In this document: positions 16,968-24,966 of the stretch, piece after piece
How the letters are laid out: each line of letters opens with the position of its first letter
Position numbering within the stretch: position 1 is the stretch's first letter
Assembly: GCF_000306765.2 (NCBI RefSeq)
Contig: NC_017941.2
Coordinates: 744,001 to 808,000 of the forward strand
DNA from: Haloferax mediterranei ATCC 33500
Lineage (GTDB): Archaea; Halobacteriota; Halobacteria; Halobacteriales; Haloferacaceae
Length of the DNA stretch: 64,000 bases
Reading direction: 5' to 3'
The notes under the pieces: model-generated
Seen by the model: the letters and a program-made list of their open reading frames with translations, nothing else
Databases searched by the model: none
What the model was told of the DNA's origin: nothing
Translations under genes and position numbers: made by a program

Positions 16968-17348
16968 TTACGCGTCCGCCGGGCGGAACACGAGCAACTG
17001 CTCGCCAGTCGTCGCATTCACATCCGTGTCGGCTGTGACTTCCGTTCCGAGTTCGACCTCGTCGTTCGGCATGTCGCGGACGACGCCGGTGAGTTTGACG
17101 GCACCGAACGAGACGACGGCTGTCACGTACGGGGCTTCGTCAGCGAAGTTCGGCGCAGGGACGTGCACCTCGGTGAAGGTGACGACTTCGCCCGTCTCCG
17201 GGAGCGGTTCTTCGGTTAGTTCGGATGCGCCGCAGTGCGGACAGGTTCGCCGCGGCGGCAGCGACCCGTGGCCGTCGGGACAACCGAGATAGTATCCCTC
17301 ACCGTCTCCGATAGCGGCCATCCACTCGTCGTATCCGGTGTTCGCCAT
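16968..17348 (-). CDS. DUF35 zinc-ribbon/OB-fold acyl-CoA-associated protein
   Basis: The 126-residue protein has an N-terminal helix and a rubredoxin-like zinc ribbon (YLGCPDGH followed by TCPHCGAS), then an OB-fold rich in beta strands (GEVVTFTEV, VTAVVSFGAVKLTGVV). DUF35 proteins partner with thiolases. In archaea they bridge acetoacetyl-CoA thiolase and HMG-CoA synthase and bind CoA. The gene follows the thiolase gene with a 4-bp ATGA overlap, which supports such a complex. Only three of the four usual cysteines are obvious, so zinc binding may be altered. Confidence 0.9.
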   Translation of the reverse strand: MANTGYDEWMAAIGDGEGYYLGCPDGHGSLPPRRTCPHCGASELTEEPLPETGEVVTFTEVHVPAPNFADEAPYVTAVVSFGAVKLTGVVRDMPNDEVELGTEVTADTDVNATTGEQLLVFRPADA

Positions 17349-18514
17349 CAGTCCATCACCTCCAGGACGTGGACGACAGCACTTGAAACGGTTCCGCCCG
17401 CGTTGTGGGTGATGCCGATTTGGGCGTCCGAGACGGCGTCGCTGTTCGCGTGGTCACCGCGCAGGAGCTTCGTCATCTCGACGAGTTGTGCGGTTCCCGT
17501 CGCACCGACCGGGTGGCCCTTCGCCTTGAGTCCGCCCGAGAGGTTCACGGGGAGGTCGCCGTCACGGGTTGTCTCACCACGGGCGGCCGCACCGATGCCC
17601 TCGCCGTGTTCGTAGAGGCCGAGCGATTCGAGCGCCAGCACCTCGGCGATAGTAAAGCAGTCGTGGACTTCGGCCACGTCGACGTCGTCCGGCGAAATCC
17701 CGGCGTCTGCATAGGCCTCGTCGGCGGCTTTCGTCGCCGCGGGCGTCCGGGCGAGGTATTTACGGTCTTGTAGAGCTGCCTTGTCGCCTCCTTGTCCCGT
17801 CCCGGTGACGGTAACAGGCGCGTCGAGACCGTGCTCCTCGGCGTAGTCGTCGCTGACGAGGACGATAGCGCTCGCACCGTCGGTGATGGGACAGGCGTCG
17901 TAGAGGCGCAGCGGGTCGGCGACGACGGCGCTTTCCATCGCGTCGTCGAGGGTAATCTCGCGGTGGAACTGCGCGTACTCGTTGGGCATCGCGTTGGCGT
18001 GATTCTTCACCGCGATGTGGGCGAGGTCTTCGGTGTCCCCGCCGAACTCGTTGAAGTAGGCGCGTGCCATGAGCGCGTACGCGCCGGGGAATGTGACGCC
18101 CGCGCGGACCTCGAACAGTTCGTCGGCGGCGATGGCGAGTGACTGCGTCACTTTGGCCGTTCCGAGGTTGTTCATCCGTTCCATCCCACCGGCGAGGACC
18201 ACGTCCGCACCGCCGCTTCGAATCGTCTGGACGGCCTGTCGGAAGGCGACACCGGCCGAAGCACAGGCTTGTTCGAACCGAGTTGCGGGACATTCAAGCC
18301 CTGCGGCTTCGGCCATGACTGGACCTTGGTGGCCCTGTTGCTCTGCGAGTTCACCCATGAAGTTGCCGTAGTAGATTCTCTCGTAGTCGTCCCGAGAGAC
18401 GCCAGCATCCTCACGGGCGGCGAGGGCCGCCTCGGCGAACAGGTCGCGGCCGGTTCGGTCGGGGAGATTCCCGAACTTAGTTAGTCCAACCCCGGCGATT
18501 CGTACGTCCTTCAT
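17348..18514 (-). CDS. Thiolase-family (SCP2/acetoacetyl-CoA type) acyltransferase
   Basis: Starting at the ATG 18514 (MKDVRIAGVGLTKFG), the protein has 388 residues. The nucleophilic cysteine lies in EQACASAGVAF and the histidine in VHDCFTIAEVL. The C-terminal NLSGGLKAKGHPVGATG carries the second histidine motif. The late cysteine of classical thiolases is missing, as expected for the SCP2-type archaeal thiolases. A likely role is acetoacetyl-CoA formation or cleavage. It is cotranscribed and translationally coupled with the DUF35 protein, forming a two-gene operon that lacks the HMG-CoA synthase gene. Confidence 0.92.
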   Translation of the reverse strand: MKDVRIAGVGLTKFGNLPDRTGRDLFAEAALAAREDAGVSRDDYERIYYGNFMGELAEQQGHQGPVMAEAAGLECPATRFEQACASAGVAFRQAVQTIRSGGADVVLAGGMERMNNLGTAKVTQSLAIAADELFEVRAGVTFPGAYALMARAYFNEFGGDTEDLAHIAVKNHANAMPNEYAQFHREITLDDAMESAVVADPLRLYDACPITDGASAIVLVSDDYAEEHGLDAPVTVTGTGQGGDKAALQDRKYLARTPAATKAADEAYADAGISPDDVDVAEVHDCFTIAEVLALESLGLYEHGEGIGAAARGETTRDGDLPVNLSGGLKAKGHPVGATGTAQLVEMTKLLRGDHANSDAVSDAQIGITHNAGGTVSSAVVHVLEVMD

Positions 18515-18653
18515 GAACGAATGTACGTGATAGATAGGCCTTGAACCTGCCGAACGAGGGCGACTGCCGTACCAAGGCGTCATACCCTCGCCGTCAGCCG
18601 GTCGCACCTTCCGTCACCGCAATTATTACCACCGCATCGGGAGACGAATCACT

Positions 18654-19961
18654 ATGAGCGACTGGATTGGTGACACGTTCACGAGTGAGGTTGGTTGGGA
18701 GCACCTTGAGACGCTGGTCGATATCGGCAATCGGATGGCTGGGTCACCCGGCGAACGCGAGGCACTGGAAGCAACGCGTGACGCGCTCGAACGCGTCGGC
18801 GCGCGTAACGCCCGAATCGACCCCTTCGAGATTCAGGGCTGGGAGCGCGGCAACAGCGCCATCTACGCCCACGATACGACGCAGGACTGTATCGCACTGC
18901 CGCGCAGCCCCGCCGGAACCGCCTCTGGCGAACTGGTCGACCTCGGGTATGGACTTCCCGAGGACTTCGACCGCGACCTCTCGGGGAAGGTCGTCGTCGT
19001 CTCATCGACTGTCCCGGACCACTACGACCGGTTCATCCACCGCCGCGAGAAGTACTACTACGCAGTCGAGGCCGGTGCGGCAGGATTCGTCTTCGCCAAC
19101 CACGTCCCCGGTCAACTCCCGCCGACGGGGAGTGTCGGCACCGCCGAAGCGCCCATCGGAGACATCCCCGCAGTCGGCGTGAGCAAGGAAGTCGGCGCAC
19201 GACTCGGCCGCCGGTTCGAAGGCGACGAAGTGACGCTCGACGTAACCTGTGAGGCACCCGCCGCCGACAGCGGTAACGTCCACGCCGAACTCGGTCCCGA
19301 CACCGACGAGGAAGTGCTCGTCACAAGCCACCTCGACGCCCACGACATCGCCGAGGGTGCGATGGACAACGGCGCGGGCACCGCGATGGTCGTCGAACTC
19401 GCCCGCGCACTCGCCGCCCGCGAAGGCGAACTCGAAACGCGCGTCCGGTTCGTCTGCTTCGGCGCGGAGGAAGTCGGTCTCGTCGGCTCCGAATACGAGG
19501 CCGACCGACTGGGTCCAGACCGCTCGAACGTGAAGGCTATCGTCAACAACGACGGCGTCGTCGCCGGGCGGACGCTGAAGCTTCATACCCACGGCTTCGA
19601 CGAACTCGAAGACGCCGCAGAGACCGTCTCTGAGCGGTTCGACCACGACATCTCGACGATTCCCGAGCAACTCCCGCACAGCGACCACTGGTCGTTCGTC
19701 GCCTACGGCATCCCCGCGTACATGGTCGGTAGCGAGAAAGAGGGTCGCGGCCGCGGGTGGGGCCACACCCACGCCGACACCATCGAGAAACTCGAATCAC
19801 GGACGCTCCGCGAGCAGGCTATCCTGCTGACGGAACTCACCGTCGAACTCGCACGCGCCGACCGGGAGGTTCCACACGCCGACCCCAACGACATCGCAGC
19901 GGCGCTCGAAGCCGAAGATAAGGCCGAGGGGATGAAAGTCACCGGCGACTGGCCCTTCTGA
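18654..19961 (+). CDS. M28-family zinc peptidase with PA domain
   Basis: The 435-residue protein contains a protease-associated domain (about 80-200, LSGKVVVVSS, AGAAGFVFANH) inserted before the catalytic core. Zinc ligands and the catalytic Glu appear in VTSHLDAHDIAEGAMDNGAG (His, Asp and the following Asp), in CFGAEEVGLVGS (Glu-Glu), in NNDGV (Asp) and in WGHTHADT (His). This matches aminopeptidase Y/carboxypeptidase-like M28 enzymes. There is no signal peptide, so the enzyme appears cytosolic. It is divergent from the thiolase operon, with an AT-rich promoter at about 18620-18632. Confidence 0.9.
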   Translation: MSDWIGDTFTSEVGWEHLETLVDIGNRMAGSPGEREALEATRDALERVGARNARIDPFEIQGWERGNSAIYAHDTTQDCIALPRSPAGTASGELVDLGYGLPEDFDRDLSGKVVVVSSTVPDHYDRFIHRREKYYYAVEAGAAGFVFANHVPGQLPPTGSVGTAEAPIGDIPAVGVSKEVGARLGRRFEGDEVTLDVTCEAPAADSGNVHAELGPDTDEEVLVTSHLDAHDIAEGAMDNGAGTAMVVELARALAAREGELETRVRFVCFGAEEVGLVGSEYEADRLGPDRSNVKAIVNNDGVVAGRTLKLHTHGFDELEDAAETVSERFDHDISTIPEQLPHSDHWSFVAYGIPAYMVGSEKEGRGRGWGHTHADTIEKLESRTLREQAILLTELTVELARADREVPHADPNDIAAALEAEDKAEGMKVTGDWPF

Positions 19962-20011
19962 GTCGGTTCCTGTCTTCAGACGCGAACCACGAGTGCTTTT
20001 ATTCGGGGCGG

Positions 20012-20033
20012 CGTAGCATGGCACGATGCTACG
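20012..20033. promoter_or_regulatory. Perfect 8-bp-arm inverted repeat at the NAD kinase-like promoter
   Basis: CGTAGCAT and ATGCTACG flank a 6-bp spacer. A TATA-like TTTTATTC lies at 19997-20004, which puts the transcription start inside the repeat. A clear Shine-Dalgarno-like GGAGGTGG follows at 20045-20052, 5 bp before the ATG at 20058. The repeat may be an operator or the first stem of the mRNA. Confidence 0.45.
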
Positions 20034-20057
20034 GGGGCTCTCCGGAGGTGGACGACG

Positions 20058-20828
20058 ATGAAATTCGCGGTCGTCGGTGACGAGTCAGTCGGTACCGCGG
20101 TTCGAGACGCCGGAGCGACGGTTGTCCCACCGAACGACGCCGAAGACGCTGATGCCGTTGTCGCAGTCGGCGAAGCGTCGGTTTCGGCAATCGCGCTCGA
20201 TTCGACCTGGGACTGCCCGGTCTTGCCCGTCGACTGCGGGATGCCGTGGTCGGTTCCGCACCGGCGACTCGAAGCGCACCTCGCTCCGATTCTTGCGGGC
20301 GAGGGACGTGTCGTCGACTACCCGACGCTTTCTGTTCGTGTCGAAGGCGACCACGCCGGGCGCGCGCTCTTCGATGCGATGCTCGTCACGAGCGAACCGG
20401 CGCACATCTCCGAGTACGGTGTCGCTCATGCGAGCACAGCCGTTCCCTTCTCGGCCGGAGTGGACGACGACAGCGTCGACGACAGCACGGTTGTATCTGA
20501 CGATGACGATACAGATGACGTGTGGACGCCTGTCGACGAGTTCCGCGCTGACGGCGTTGTCGTCGCAACACCGCTCGGGAGTTCCGGCTACGCGCGAGCA
20601 ACAGGCGGAGCGGTCGTGGGACCAGACGCTGGCGTAGCCGTCGTCCCCGTCTCGCCGTACGCGACCCAGAACGATTCGTGGGTCTTCCAGCCGCCACTCC
20701 GTCTCACGGTCGAACGTGACGACGCACCGGTCTCACTCGTCGTCGATACCGAAGTCGCTCGCGAAGTTGCCCCCTTCGAGTCCGTCGTCGTCGAACGAGA
20801 CGACACGGTGCCGCTGCTCCTCGGATAA
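20058..20828 (+). CDS. NAD kinase-like protein without the GGDG motif
   Basis: The 256-residue protein keeps the C-terminal half of NAD kinases: DGVVVATPLGSSGYARATGG and the following VVPVSPY correspond to the NAD-binding loop. The N-terminal active-site motif is lost. The position of GGDGT reads VAVGEASVSA (about 36-45), so the catalytic Asp and phosphate loop are missing. ALFDAMLVTSE replaces the ND motif. An acidic insertion rich in Asp lies at 136-155. It may be an NAD(H)/NADP sensor or an inactive paralogue. A Shine-Dalgarno-like sequence and an inverted repeat precede it. Confidence 0.75.
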   Translation: MKFAVVGDESVGTAVRDAGATVVPPNDAEDADAVVAVGEASVSAIALDSTWDCPVLPVDCGMPWSVPHRRLEAHLAPILAGEGRVVDYPTLSVRVEGDHAGRALFDAMLVTSEPAHISEYGVAHASTAVPFSAGVDDDSVDDSTVVSDDDDTDDVWTPVDEFRADGVVVATPLGSSGYARATGGAVVGPDAGVAVVPVSPYATQNDSWVFQPPLRLTVERDDAPVSLVVDTEVAREVAPFESVVVERDDTVPLLLG

Positions 20829-20983
20829 GTCGGATTCTACCGTCCTTCGTTCGCTACTGCCGCGTTTCATGTCGATACTCCCGGTGAGCCGCGGTACTCG
20901 GCACTGTCAAAAGACGTGTCCCTCGTGGTAGTTTCGAGTCTATCTCGGGGGCGGCGCTGAGAAGATGGAGCGTCGAGGCCGTC

Positions 20984-21427
20984 TTAGATGACGGCGTTCC
21001 AGACGTCCGCGATAACGAAGAAGAGGCTCTGGTACGCGGCGTACAGGAACACGAGAACCGACGCGGCGAGCGAGCCGTTCGGTCGGTCCAGCGAGCGGCC
21101 GTTCCGGGCTTCGACCTTGCGCGCTTCGAACTCGAAGAAGTCGGTGACGAACAGTCCGATGACCAGCACGGAAAGCACCATGCCGCCGTGCGGTTCAACG
21201 AGCAGGAACAGGAACGAAGCCAAGACGAGTCCAACCGTCGTCAGGATGTGTGGGATGTACCGTGAGACTGCTTCGTCACCATCTTTCGCTGCCTGTTGGA
21301 CGTGTGCCCGGTGGGCGAGGAAGCGTGTCGCGAAGTTCGCGAGCACGAACGCGAGTGCAACGTGCGCAATGACCGGTTCGACCGCCAACAACTGGTCAAG
21401 CGGGACGAGGAACTGTAGTGGTTGCAT
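20984..21427 (-). CDS. Membrane protein of the cytochrome bc-type cluster (haloarchaeal DUF)
   Basis: The 147-residue protein has about four hydrophobic segments (VEPVIAHVALAFVLANFA, ILTTVGLVLASFLFLLV, MVLSVLVIGLFVTDFFEF and VLVFLYAAYQSLFFVI). It is the last gene of a leftward series that includes both cytochrome b parts. I do not recognise an enzyme motif. It is probably an accessory subunit or assembly factor of that respiratory complex, inferred only from position. Confidence 0.72.
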   Translation of the reverse strand: MQPLQFLVPLDQLLAVEPVIAHVALAFVLANFATRFLAHRAHVQQAAKDGDEAVSRYIPHILTTVGLVLASFLFLLVEPHGGMVLSVLVIGLFVTDFFEFEARKVEARNGRSLDRPNGSLAASVLVFLYAAYQSLFFVIADVWNAVI

Positions 21428-21560
21428 ACAGGACCGTCGGAGCGAGACTCATTAGAGTTTTTCCAATCCGATTCGGAACGGGGCTGCCGAAGTAGCCACT
21501 ATCGTGGGGGGTATTTTACTGGTCACGTACCGAAACGAGAAGAGAGAGCGTGCGCGAGTG

Positions 21561-21842
21561 TTACTGCGCGTTACGCCGTTCTTCCAGTGCCGACATTACC
21601 TGACGGCCTGCCGGAATGAGAATCCAGAAGGTGAGTGCACCGAGGATTGCGAACCAGAGAAACACGTCCATCAGGGCAACGGCCATCTGGTTGAAGATTC
21701 CCTCGCTCGCTCCGGATGACAGCGGCTCAATGAGCTGCTTCGTACTCTCGAAGCTGCCCGTCCGGTACCACGACGCGAGCACCATCCACGCGAGGCCGGA
21801 ACCGGATAGGATGCCCAGCCCCTTGATGAATTCGTCAGCCAT
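21561..21842 (-). CDS. Small two-helix membrane protein of the bc-type cluster
   Basis: From the ATG at 21842 (MADEFIKGLGILSG) the frame encodes 93 residues with two hydrophobic helices (GILSGSGLAWMVLASWY and VALMDVFLWFAILGALTFWILI). The end is charged (SALEERRNAQ). It overlaps the upstream gene by 8 bp, which implies coupled translation. The function is unknown. It is likely a small structural subunit of the quinol-oxidising complex encoded upstream. Confidence 0.72.
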   Translation of the reverse strand: MADEFIKGLGILSGSGLAWMVLASWYRTGSFESTKQLIEPLSSGASEGIFNQMAVALMDVFLWFAILGALTFWILIPAGRQVMSALEERRNAQ

Positions 21843-22224
21843 TGTTCGAATCTTCACCGGAGTCCTCTTGAGACTTTCCCATTCCTTGGGCGCGGAAGCG
21901 AGTCCCGAGGATGTACACGAACGTCCCGAATGCGATGACTGCCAACCCGACGACCGCAAGCCCCGTACTCAAGAGCCCATTCGAAATGCTGAGACCGAGC
22001 GCGCTGAACGCGTTCGAGATGACTGCCCGAAGGGCGCTCACTTGCAGGGTCGCGGCATCGAGGAAGACGAATCCGAGAACTACGCTGACGACGGCGATAA
22101 GTGTCGAAAAGACGGTAATCGTCTTGTAGAGCCGCATGGGGACGACGATGTCTCGTCGGCCGCGCCGACCCCGTCGCGGTTGGTCGGCGTCACCAGTTCG
22201 ACTGGTCGCGTCGCTATCTGTCAT
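21835..22224 (-). CDS. Two-helix membrane protein of the bc-type cluster
   Basis: The 129-residue protein has a charged N-terminus (QPRRGRRGRRDIVVP) and two hydrophobic regions (ITVFSTLIAVVSVVLGFVFL and LLSTGLAVVGLAVIAFGTFV). The tail is hydrophilic and acidic. It lies 39 bp after the cytochrome b C-terminal gene and overlaps the next gene. No known motif is seen. The conserved context suggests an accessory subunit of the cytochrome bc-like complex. Confidence 0.72.
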   Translation of the reverse strand: MTDSDATSRTGDADQPRRGRRGRRDIVVPMRLYKTITVFSTLIAVVSVVLGFVFLDAATLQVSALRAVISNAFSALGLSISNGLLSTGLAVVGLAVIAFGTFVYILGTRFRAQGMGKSQEDSGEDSNNG

Positions 22225-22263
22225 TAGCTATCCTAAGAAGGGACGATTGGTAGTGGTTCCGCT

Positions 22264-23028
22264 CTACTTCGGCGGACGGAGCCGGTAGTAGCGGCGGTTG
22301 AGGTCGTACATGTAGCCCTCGCGCATCGTCTTGAGCACCGCGTAGGTGACGGTGCCGAAGACGACCGGCAAGAGGAACGTCAGGTCGAACAGCAGGTCGA
22401 CGTTCATCGGCATGAGGTTCTTAATTGCCAGCAGCGAGAGCGTCAGTGCGAAGACCACACCGAAGACACCCACGGCCGCCCAGAACGGCTGTTCGACGGG
22501 ACGCCGTGCGGACCCCTTGTTGAGGAAGGGGGCGATAGCGATTGCGCCGACAACCACACCGTTTGCGAGCACACCGTACGTCCGGTCGGCCATCAGCTTC
22601 TGGCCGCCGAGGATGGCAAGTTCGGGGTTCAGCGAGTTCAGCTTGAGCAGGCCGAACGACCAGTAGAGATACCAGTCGGGAAGGATGATTTCCGGCGTGT
22701 TCGACGGGTTCGCTGGTGCGCCGATGTGCGGCGGCATCGTCGCCGAGAGGAACAGAATCATCCCGACGAAGAACGCGCCGATAGAGAGGTTCCGGACGGT
22801 CTCGTGTGGCCACGTCGGGAACGCCAGTACGTCACGTTCCACGTAGTCGGACTCCGTGCGGAGGTCCTGATCTTCACGACGTGCGCGCTCGAAGTACTCG
22901 TAGGTGAGCCGGGACAGCCCCGTCTTGCGAGCCTTACGCTCGCTCCACGTGGGCGTCTCGTTGTCCGGGGCTACGATACCCGTGCCGTCGGTTCGAATCT
23001 CCTTGTTTTCGGGTTCGTTGTTGCTCAT
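22264..23028 (-). CDS. Cytochrome b, C-terminal (subunit IV/PetD-like) protein
   Basis: Starting at the ATG 23028 (MSNNEPENKEIRTDG), the protein has 254 residues. A charged N-terminal region precedes several helices. The quinol-oxidation-site signature is ILPDWYLYWSFGLLKL, the PDWY version of the PEWY loop in cytochrome b/subunit IV. It therefore supplies the Qo-side helices that are missing from the cytochrome b gene next to it, like the split b6/subunit IV arrangement. The gene follows cytochrome b by about 10 bp in one operon. Confidence 0.9.
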   Translation of the reverse strand: MSNNEPENKEIRTDGTGIVAPDNETPTWSERKARKTGLSRLTYEYFERARREDQDLRTESDYVERDVLAFPTWPHETVRNLSIGAFFVGMILFLSATMPPHIGAPANPSNTPEIILPDWYLYWSFGLLKLNSLNPELAILGGQKLMADRTYGVLANGVVVGAIAIAPFLNKGSARRPVEQPFWAAVGVFGVVFALTLSLLAIKNLMPMNVDLLFDLTFLLPVVFGTVTYAVLKTMREGYMYDLNRRYYRLRPPK

Positions 23029-23038
23029 GTGTGTCACC

Positions 23039-23833
23039 TCAGTGCGGCTCCGCAATGCCCTGCACCCACACGATGCCGATGTGGATTGCGATGAGTGTCG
23101 TCACGACGAACGGGAGCAGGAACACGTGGATGATGTACATGCGTTGGAGCGTCGATTGACTCAGCGTGAAACCGCCGAACAGGAGCTGGGCGACCCATTC
23201 CCCGGCAAGCGGGACGGCCCGCGCCATCTCGACACCGATCTGACCGGCCCAGAAGGCGAGTTGGTCCCACGGGAGAAGGTATCCCGTGTACCCGAACACC
23301 ATCGTCAGGCTAATCAGAACGATTCCGAGCAGCCAGTTCAGCTCGCGGGGTTCCTTGTACGACCCCGTGAAGTAGACACGGAGCATGTGCAGGAACACGG
23401 CTGCGACCATGACCTGTGCCGCCCAGCGGTGGACGGAACGGAGCATGAAGCCAAACTGCAGGTCGCGCATGATAAACTCGATCTGGCTGTAGGCTGTGGT
23501 CGGGTCACCGGTCGTTGCGGGGGAGTAGTAGAACCCAAGAAGGGCCCCACTTATCGCCGCAACGACGTACGCGAGCGTAGAGAACAACCCGAGTGTGTAC
23601 AGTGGGTACCAGTACCAGAACTTGTTGTCGAGGTTGTACTGCTCGGTGTGACTCTTCGGCATCTGAAGGTTGACTCGGTAGTAGAGCGTCTCCAGAAGCT
23701 CGAGATAGTCGACGATGCGGAATCGCTTATCCAGCCAGATGAGCGTGGTAAGGAAGGTTGCCTCGATAGGTGTGAGGTCCTTCTTTTTCATCCAGGCCTT
23801 GTGGTCGTATTCGTCTTTGCGTTCGAGACTCAT
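23039..23833 (-). CDS. Cytochrome b (N-terminal, b6-like) of a quinol-oxidising complex
   Basis: The 264-residue membrane protein carries the four haem-ligand histidines. One pair is in RSVHRWAAQVMVAAVFLHML, with 13 residues between them. The other is in IHVFLLPFVVTTLIAIH, with 14 residues between them. A 13/14 spacing is the b6 pattern rather than the bc1 pattern. GYTGYLLPWDQLAFW is the conserved helix C-D loop. With the PetD-like neighbour it forms the bis-haem core that oxidises menaquinol. Electrons would pass to halocyanin or to a Rieske protein. No Rieske gene lies in this cluster. Confidence 0.93.
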   Translation of the reverse strand: MSLERKDEYDHKAWMKKKDLTPIEATFLTTLIWLDKRFRIVDYLELLETLYYRVNLQMPKSHTEQYNLDNKFWYWYPLYTLGLFSTLAYVVAAISGALLGFYYSPATTGDPTTAYSQIEFIMRDLQFGFMLRSVHRWAAQVMVAAVFLHMLRVYFTGSYKEPRELNWLLGIVLISLTMVFGYTGYLLPWDQLAFWAGQIGVEMARAVPLAGEWVAQLLFGGFTLSQSTLQRMYIIHVFLLPFVVTTLIAIHIGIVWVQGIAEPH

Positions 23834-23836
23834 TGT

Positions 23837-24232
23837 TTATCGCTTGTAGTAGGGGTACACCGCGCGCTTGACCTGTTCCCACGCACCGCCGCCGCTGCCG
23901 TCGAAGGAGACACCGTCGACGTCTTCCTCGCGGACGTAGAGGTCTTCCCACTTGCGACGCCGCTTTTTGACGATCATGACGTCGGGGAGGAACTCCTTGC
24001 GGTACAGTGCGAGAATGAACGCGAGGTCCACGAAGATGACGGCGAGGACGCCGCCGAGGAACATGTTACCCGTGTCCGTCAGCGCCCACCCGGAGACGAA
24101 TCCGTAGGTGAAGAGGAACACGAAGACGACCTCGATAATCGTCAGGAGGACGATTGCAATGGCCGCCGCGGTACTCTCGCGTGCCGGTTCGTATCGGTGA
24201 ATGTCGCCGTATGTGCTTCCGGTTGAGGACAT
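23837..24232 (-). CDS. Membrane protein of the bc-type cluster (DUF)
   Basis: The 131-residue protein has two hydrophobic helices (AIAIVLLTIIEVVFVFLFTYG and MFLGGVLAVIFVDLAFILALY), then a basic stretch (VKKRRRKWEDLYV) and an end VYPYYKR. The start overlaps the halocyanin stop (TAATG) and the gene ends 4 bp before cytochrome b, so it is translated together with both. No cofactor motif is seen. It could be a small subunit that joins the copper protein to cytochrome b. Confidence 0.78.
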   Translation of the reverse strand: MSSTGSTYGDIHRYEPARESTAAAIAIVLLTIIEVVFVFLFTYGFVSGWALTDTGNMFLGGVLAVIFVDLAFILALYRKEFLPDVMIVKKRRRKWEDLYVREEDVDGVSFDGSGGGAWEQVKRAVYPYYKR

Positions 24233-24879
24233 TATTCGCCACCTCCAGTGTTACCCGTATTGGGTGATTCGCCGTACTTCAGGATGAAGAACGTGTAAAT
24301 GATGGTGACGAGAATCCCGAGGATAGTCGCCGAGCCAACCCAGTGGGCCTGAATCGGAACGCCAAGCTCGTGGAGTTCCTTTGCACCACCGCCGCCGACT
24401 TCGAGGGTCGCAACATCGCCGCCGACGGCGACTGCGCCGAGCATGCCGAGCGTCTGGTGCGGGGAACAATAGTACTTCGAGATGCCAGCGTCACCCTCTT
24501 CGAAGGTGTACTCGTAGGTGGTGCCAGCCTCCTTCACGGGCGCACCAGAGTCGAGGCTCGCGGGGCCCTCTTCCATCTTGACGTTGTGGCCGCCACCTTC
24601 GCCAGTCCATTCCCACGTTACGGTCGTACCGGGGTCGATCCAGATGCCTGCCGGTGAGAACGCGAGGTTACCACTGTTGCCAGCGGCACCCACCTTGACG
24701 GTGACCTCTTTGTTGCCGCGGAGGTCCTTGTAACCTCCATCAACGCCGTCGAGATAGCCACCAAAGTCGGGTTTTACCTGCGCTCCACCGCCGCCTTCCT
24801 GCGCAGCGGCGGTCCCGGCGGCAGCGGTCGCGGCTGCTGTCGCACCGCCAGCCGTTCGGAGAAACTCCCGCCTTTTCAT
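24232..24879 (-). CDS. Halocyanin-domain blue copper protein of the bc-type cluster
   Basis: The 215-residue protein begins with a twin-arginine signal (MKRREFLRTAGG). The plastocyanin-like domain shows copper ligands in GGGHNVKM and YYCSPHQTLGML. A C-terminal helix (ATILGILVTIIYTFFIL) anchors it to the membrane with the copper site outside. It is the first gene of the cytochrome b operon and probably acts as the electron acceptor of that complex. Its central domain shares a nearly identical DNA tract with the halocyanin at 8698-9315, while signal peptides and C-termini differ. Confidence 0.92.
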   Translation of the reverse strand: MKRREFLRTAGGATAAATAAAGTAAAQEGGGGAQVKPDFGGYLDGVDGGYKDLRGNKEVTVKVGAAGNSGNLAFSPAGIWIDPGTTVTWEWTGEGGGHNVKMEEGPASLDSGAPVKEAGTTYEYTFEEGDAGISKYYCSPHQTLGMLGAVAVGGDVATLEVGGGGAKELHELGVPIQAHWVGSATILGILVTIIYTFFILKYGESPNTGNTGGGE

Positions 24880-24966
24880 ACGGTCGTTCGTCAGGATGGG
24901 ATGCGCTTAAACCCACCGACTATGCCGTCACGGAGGGGGTTTTGCACACTCCGACGACGACCATTA

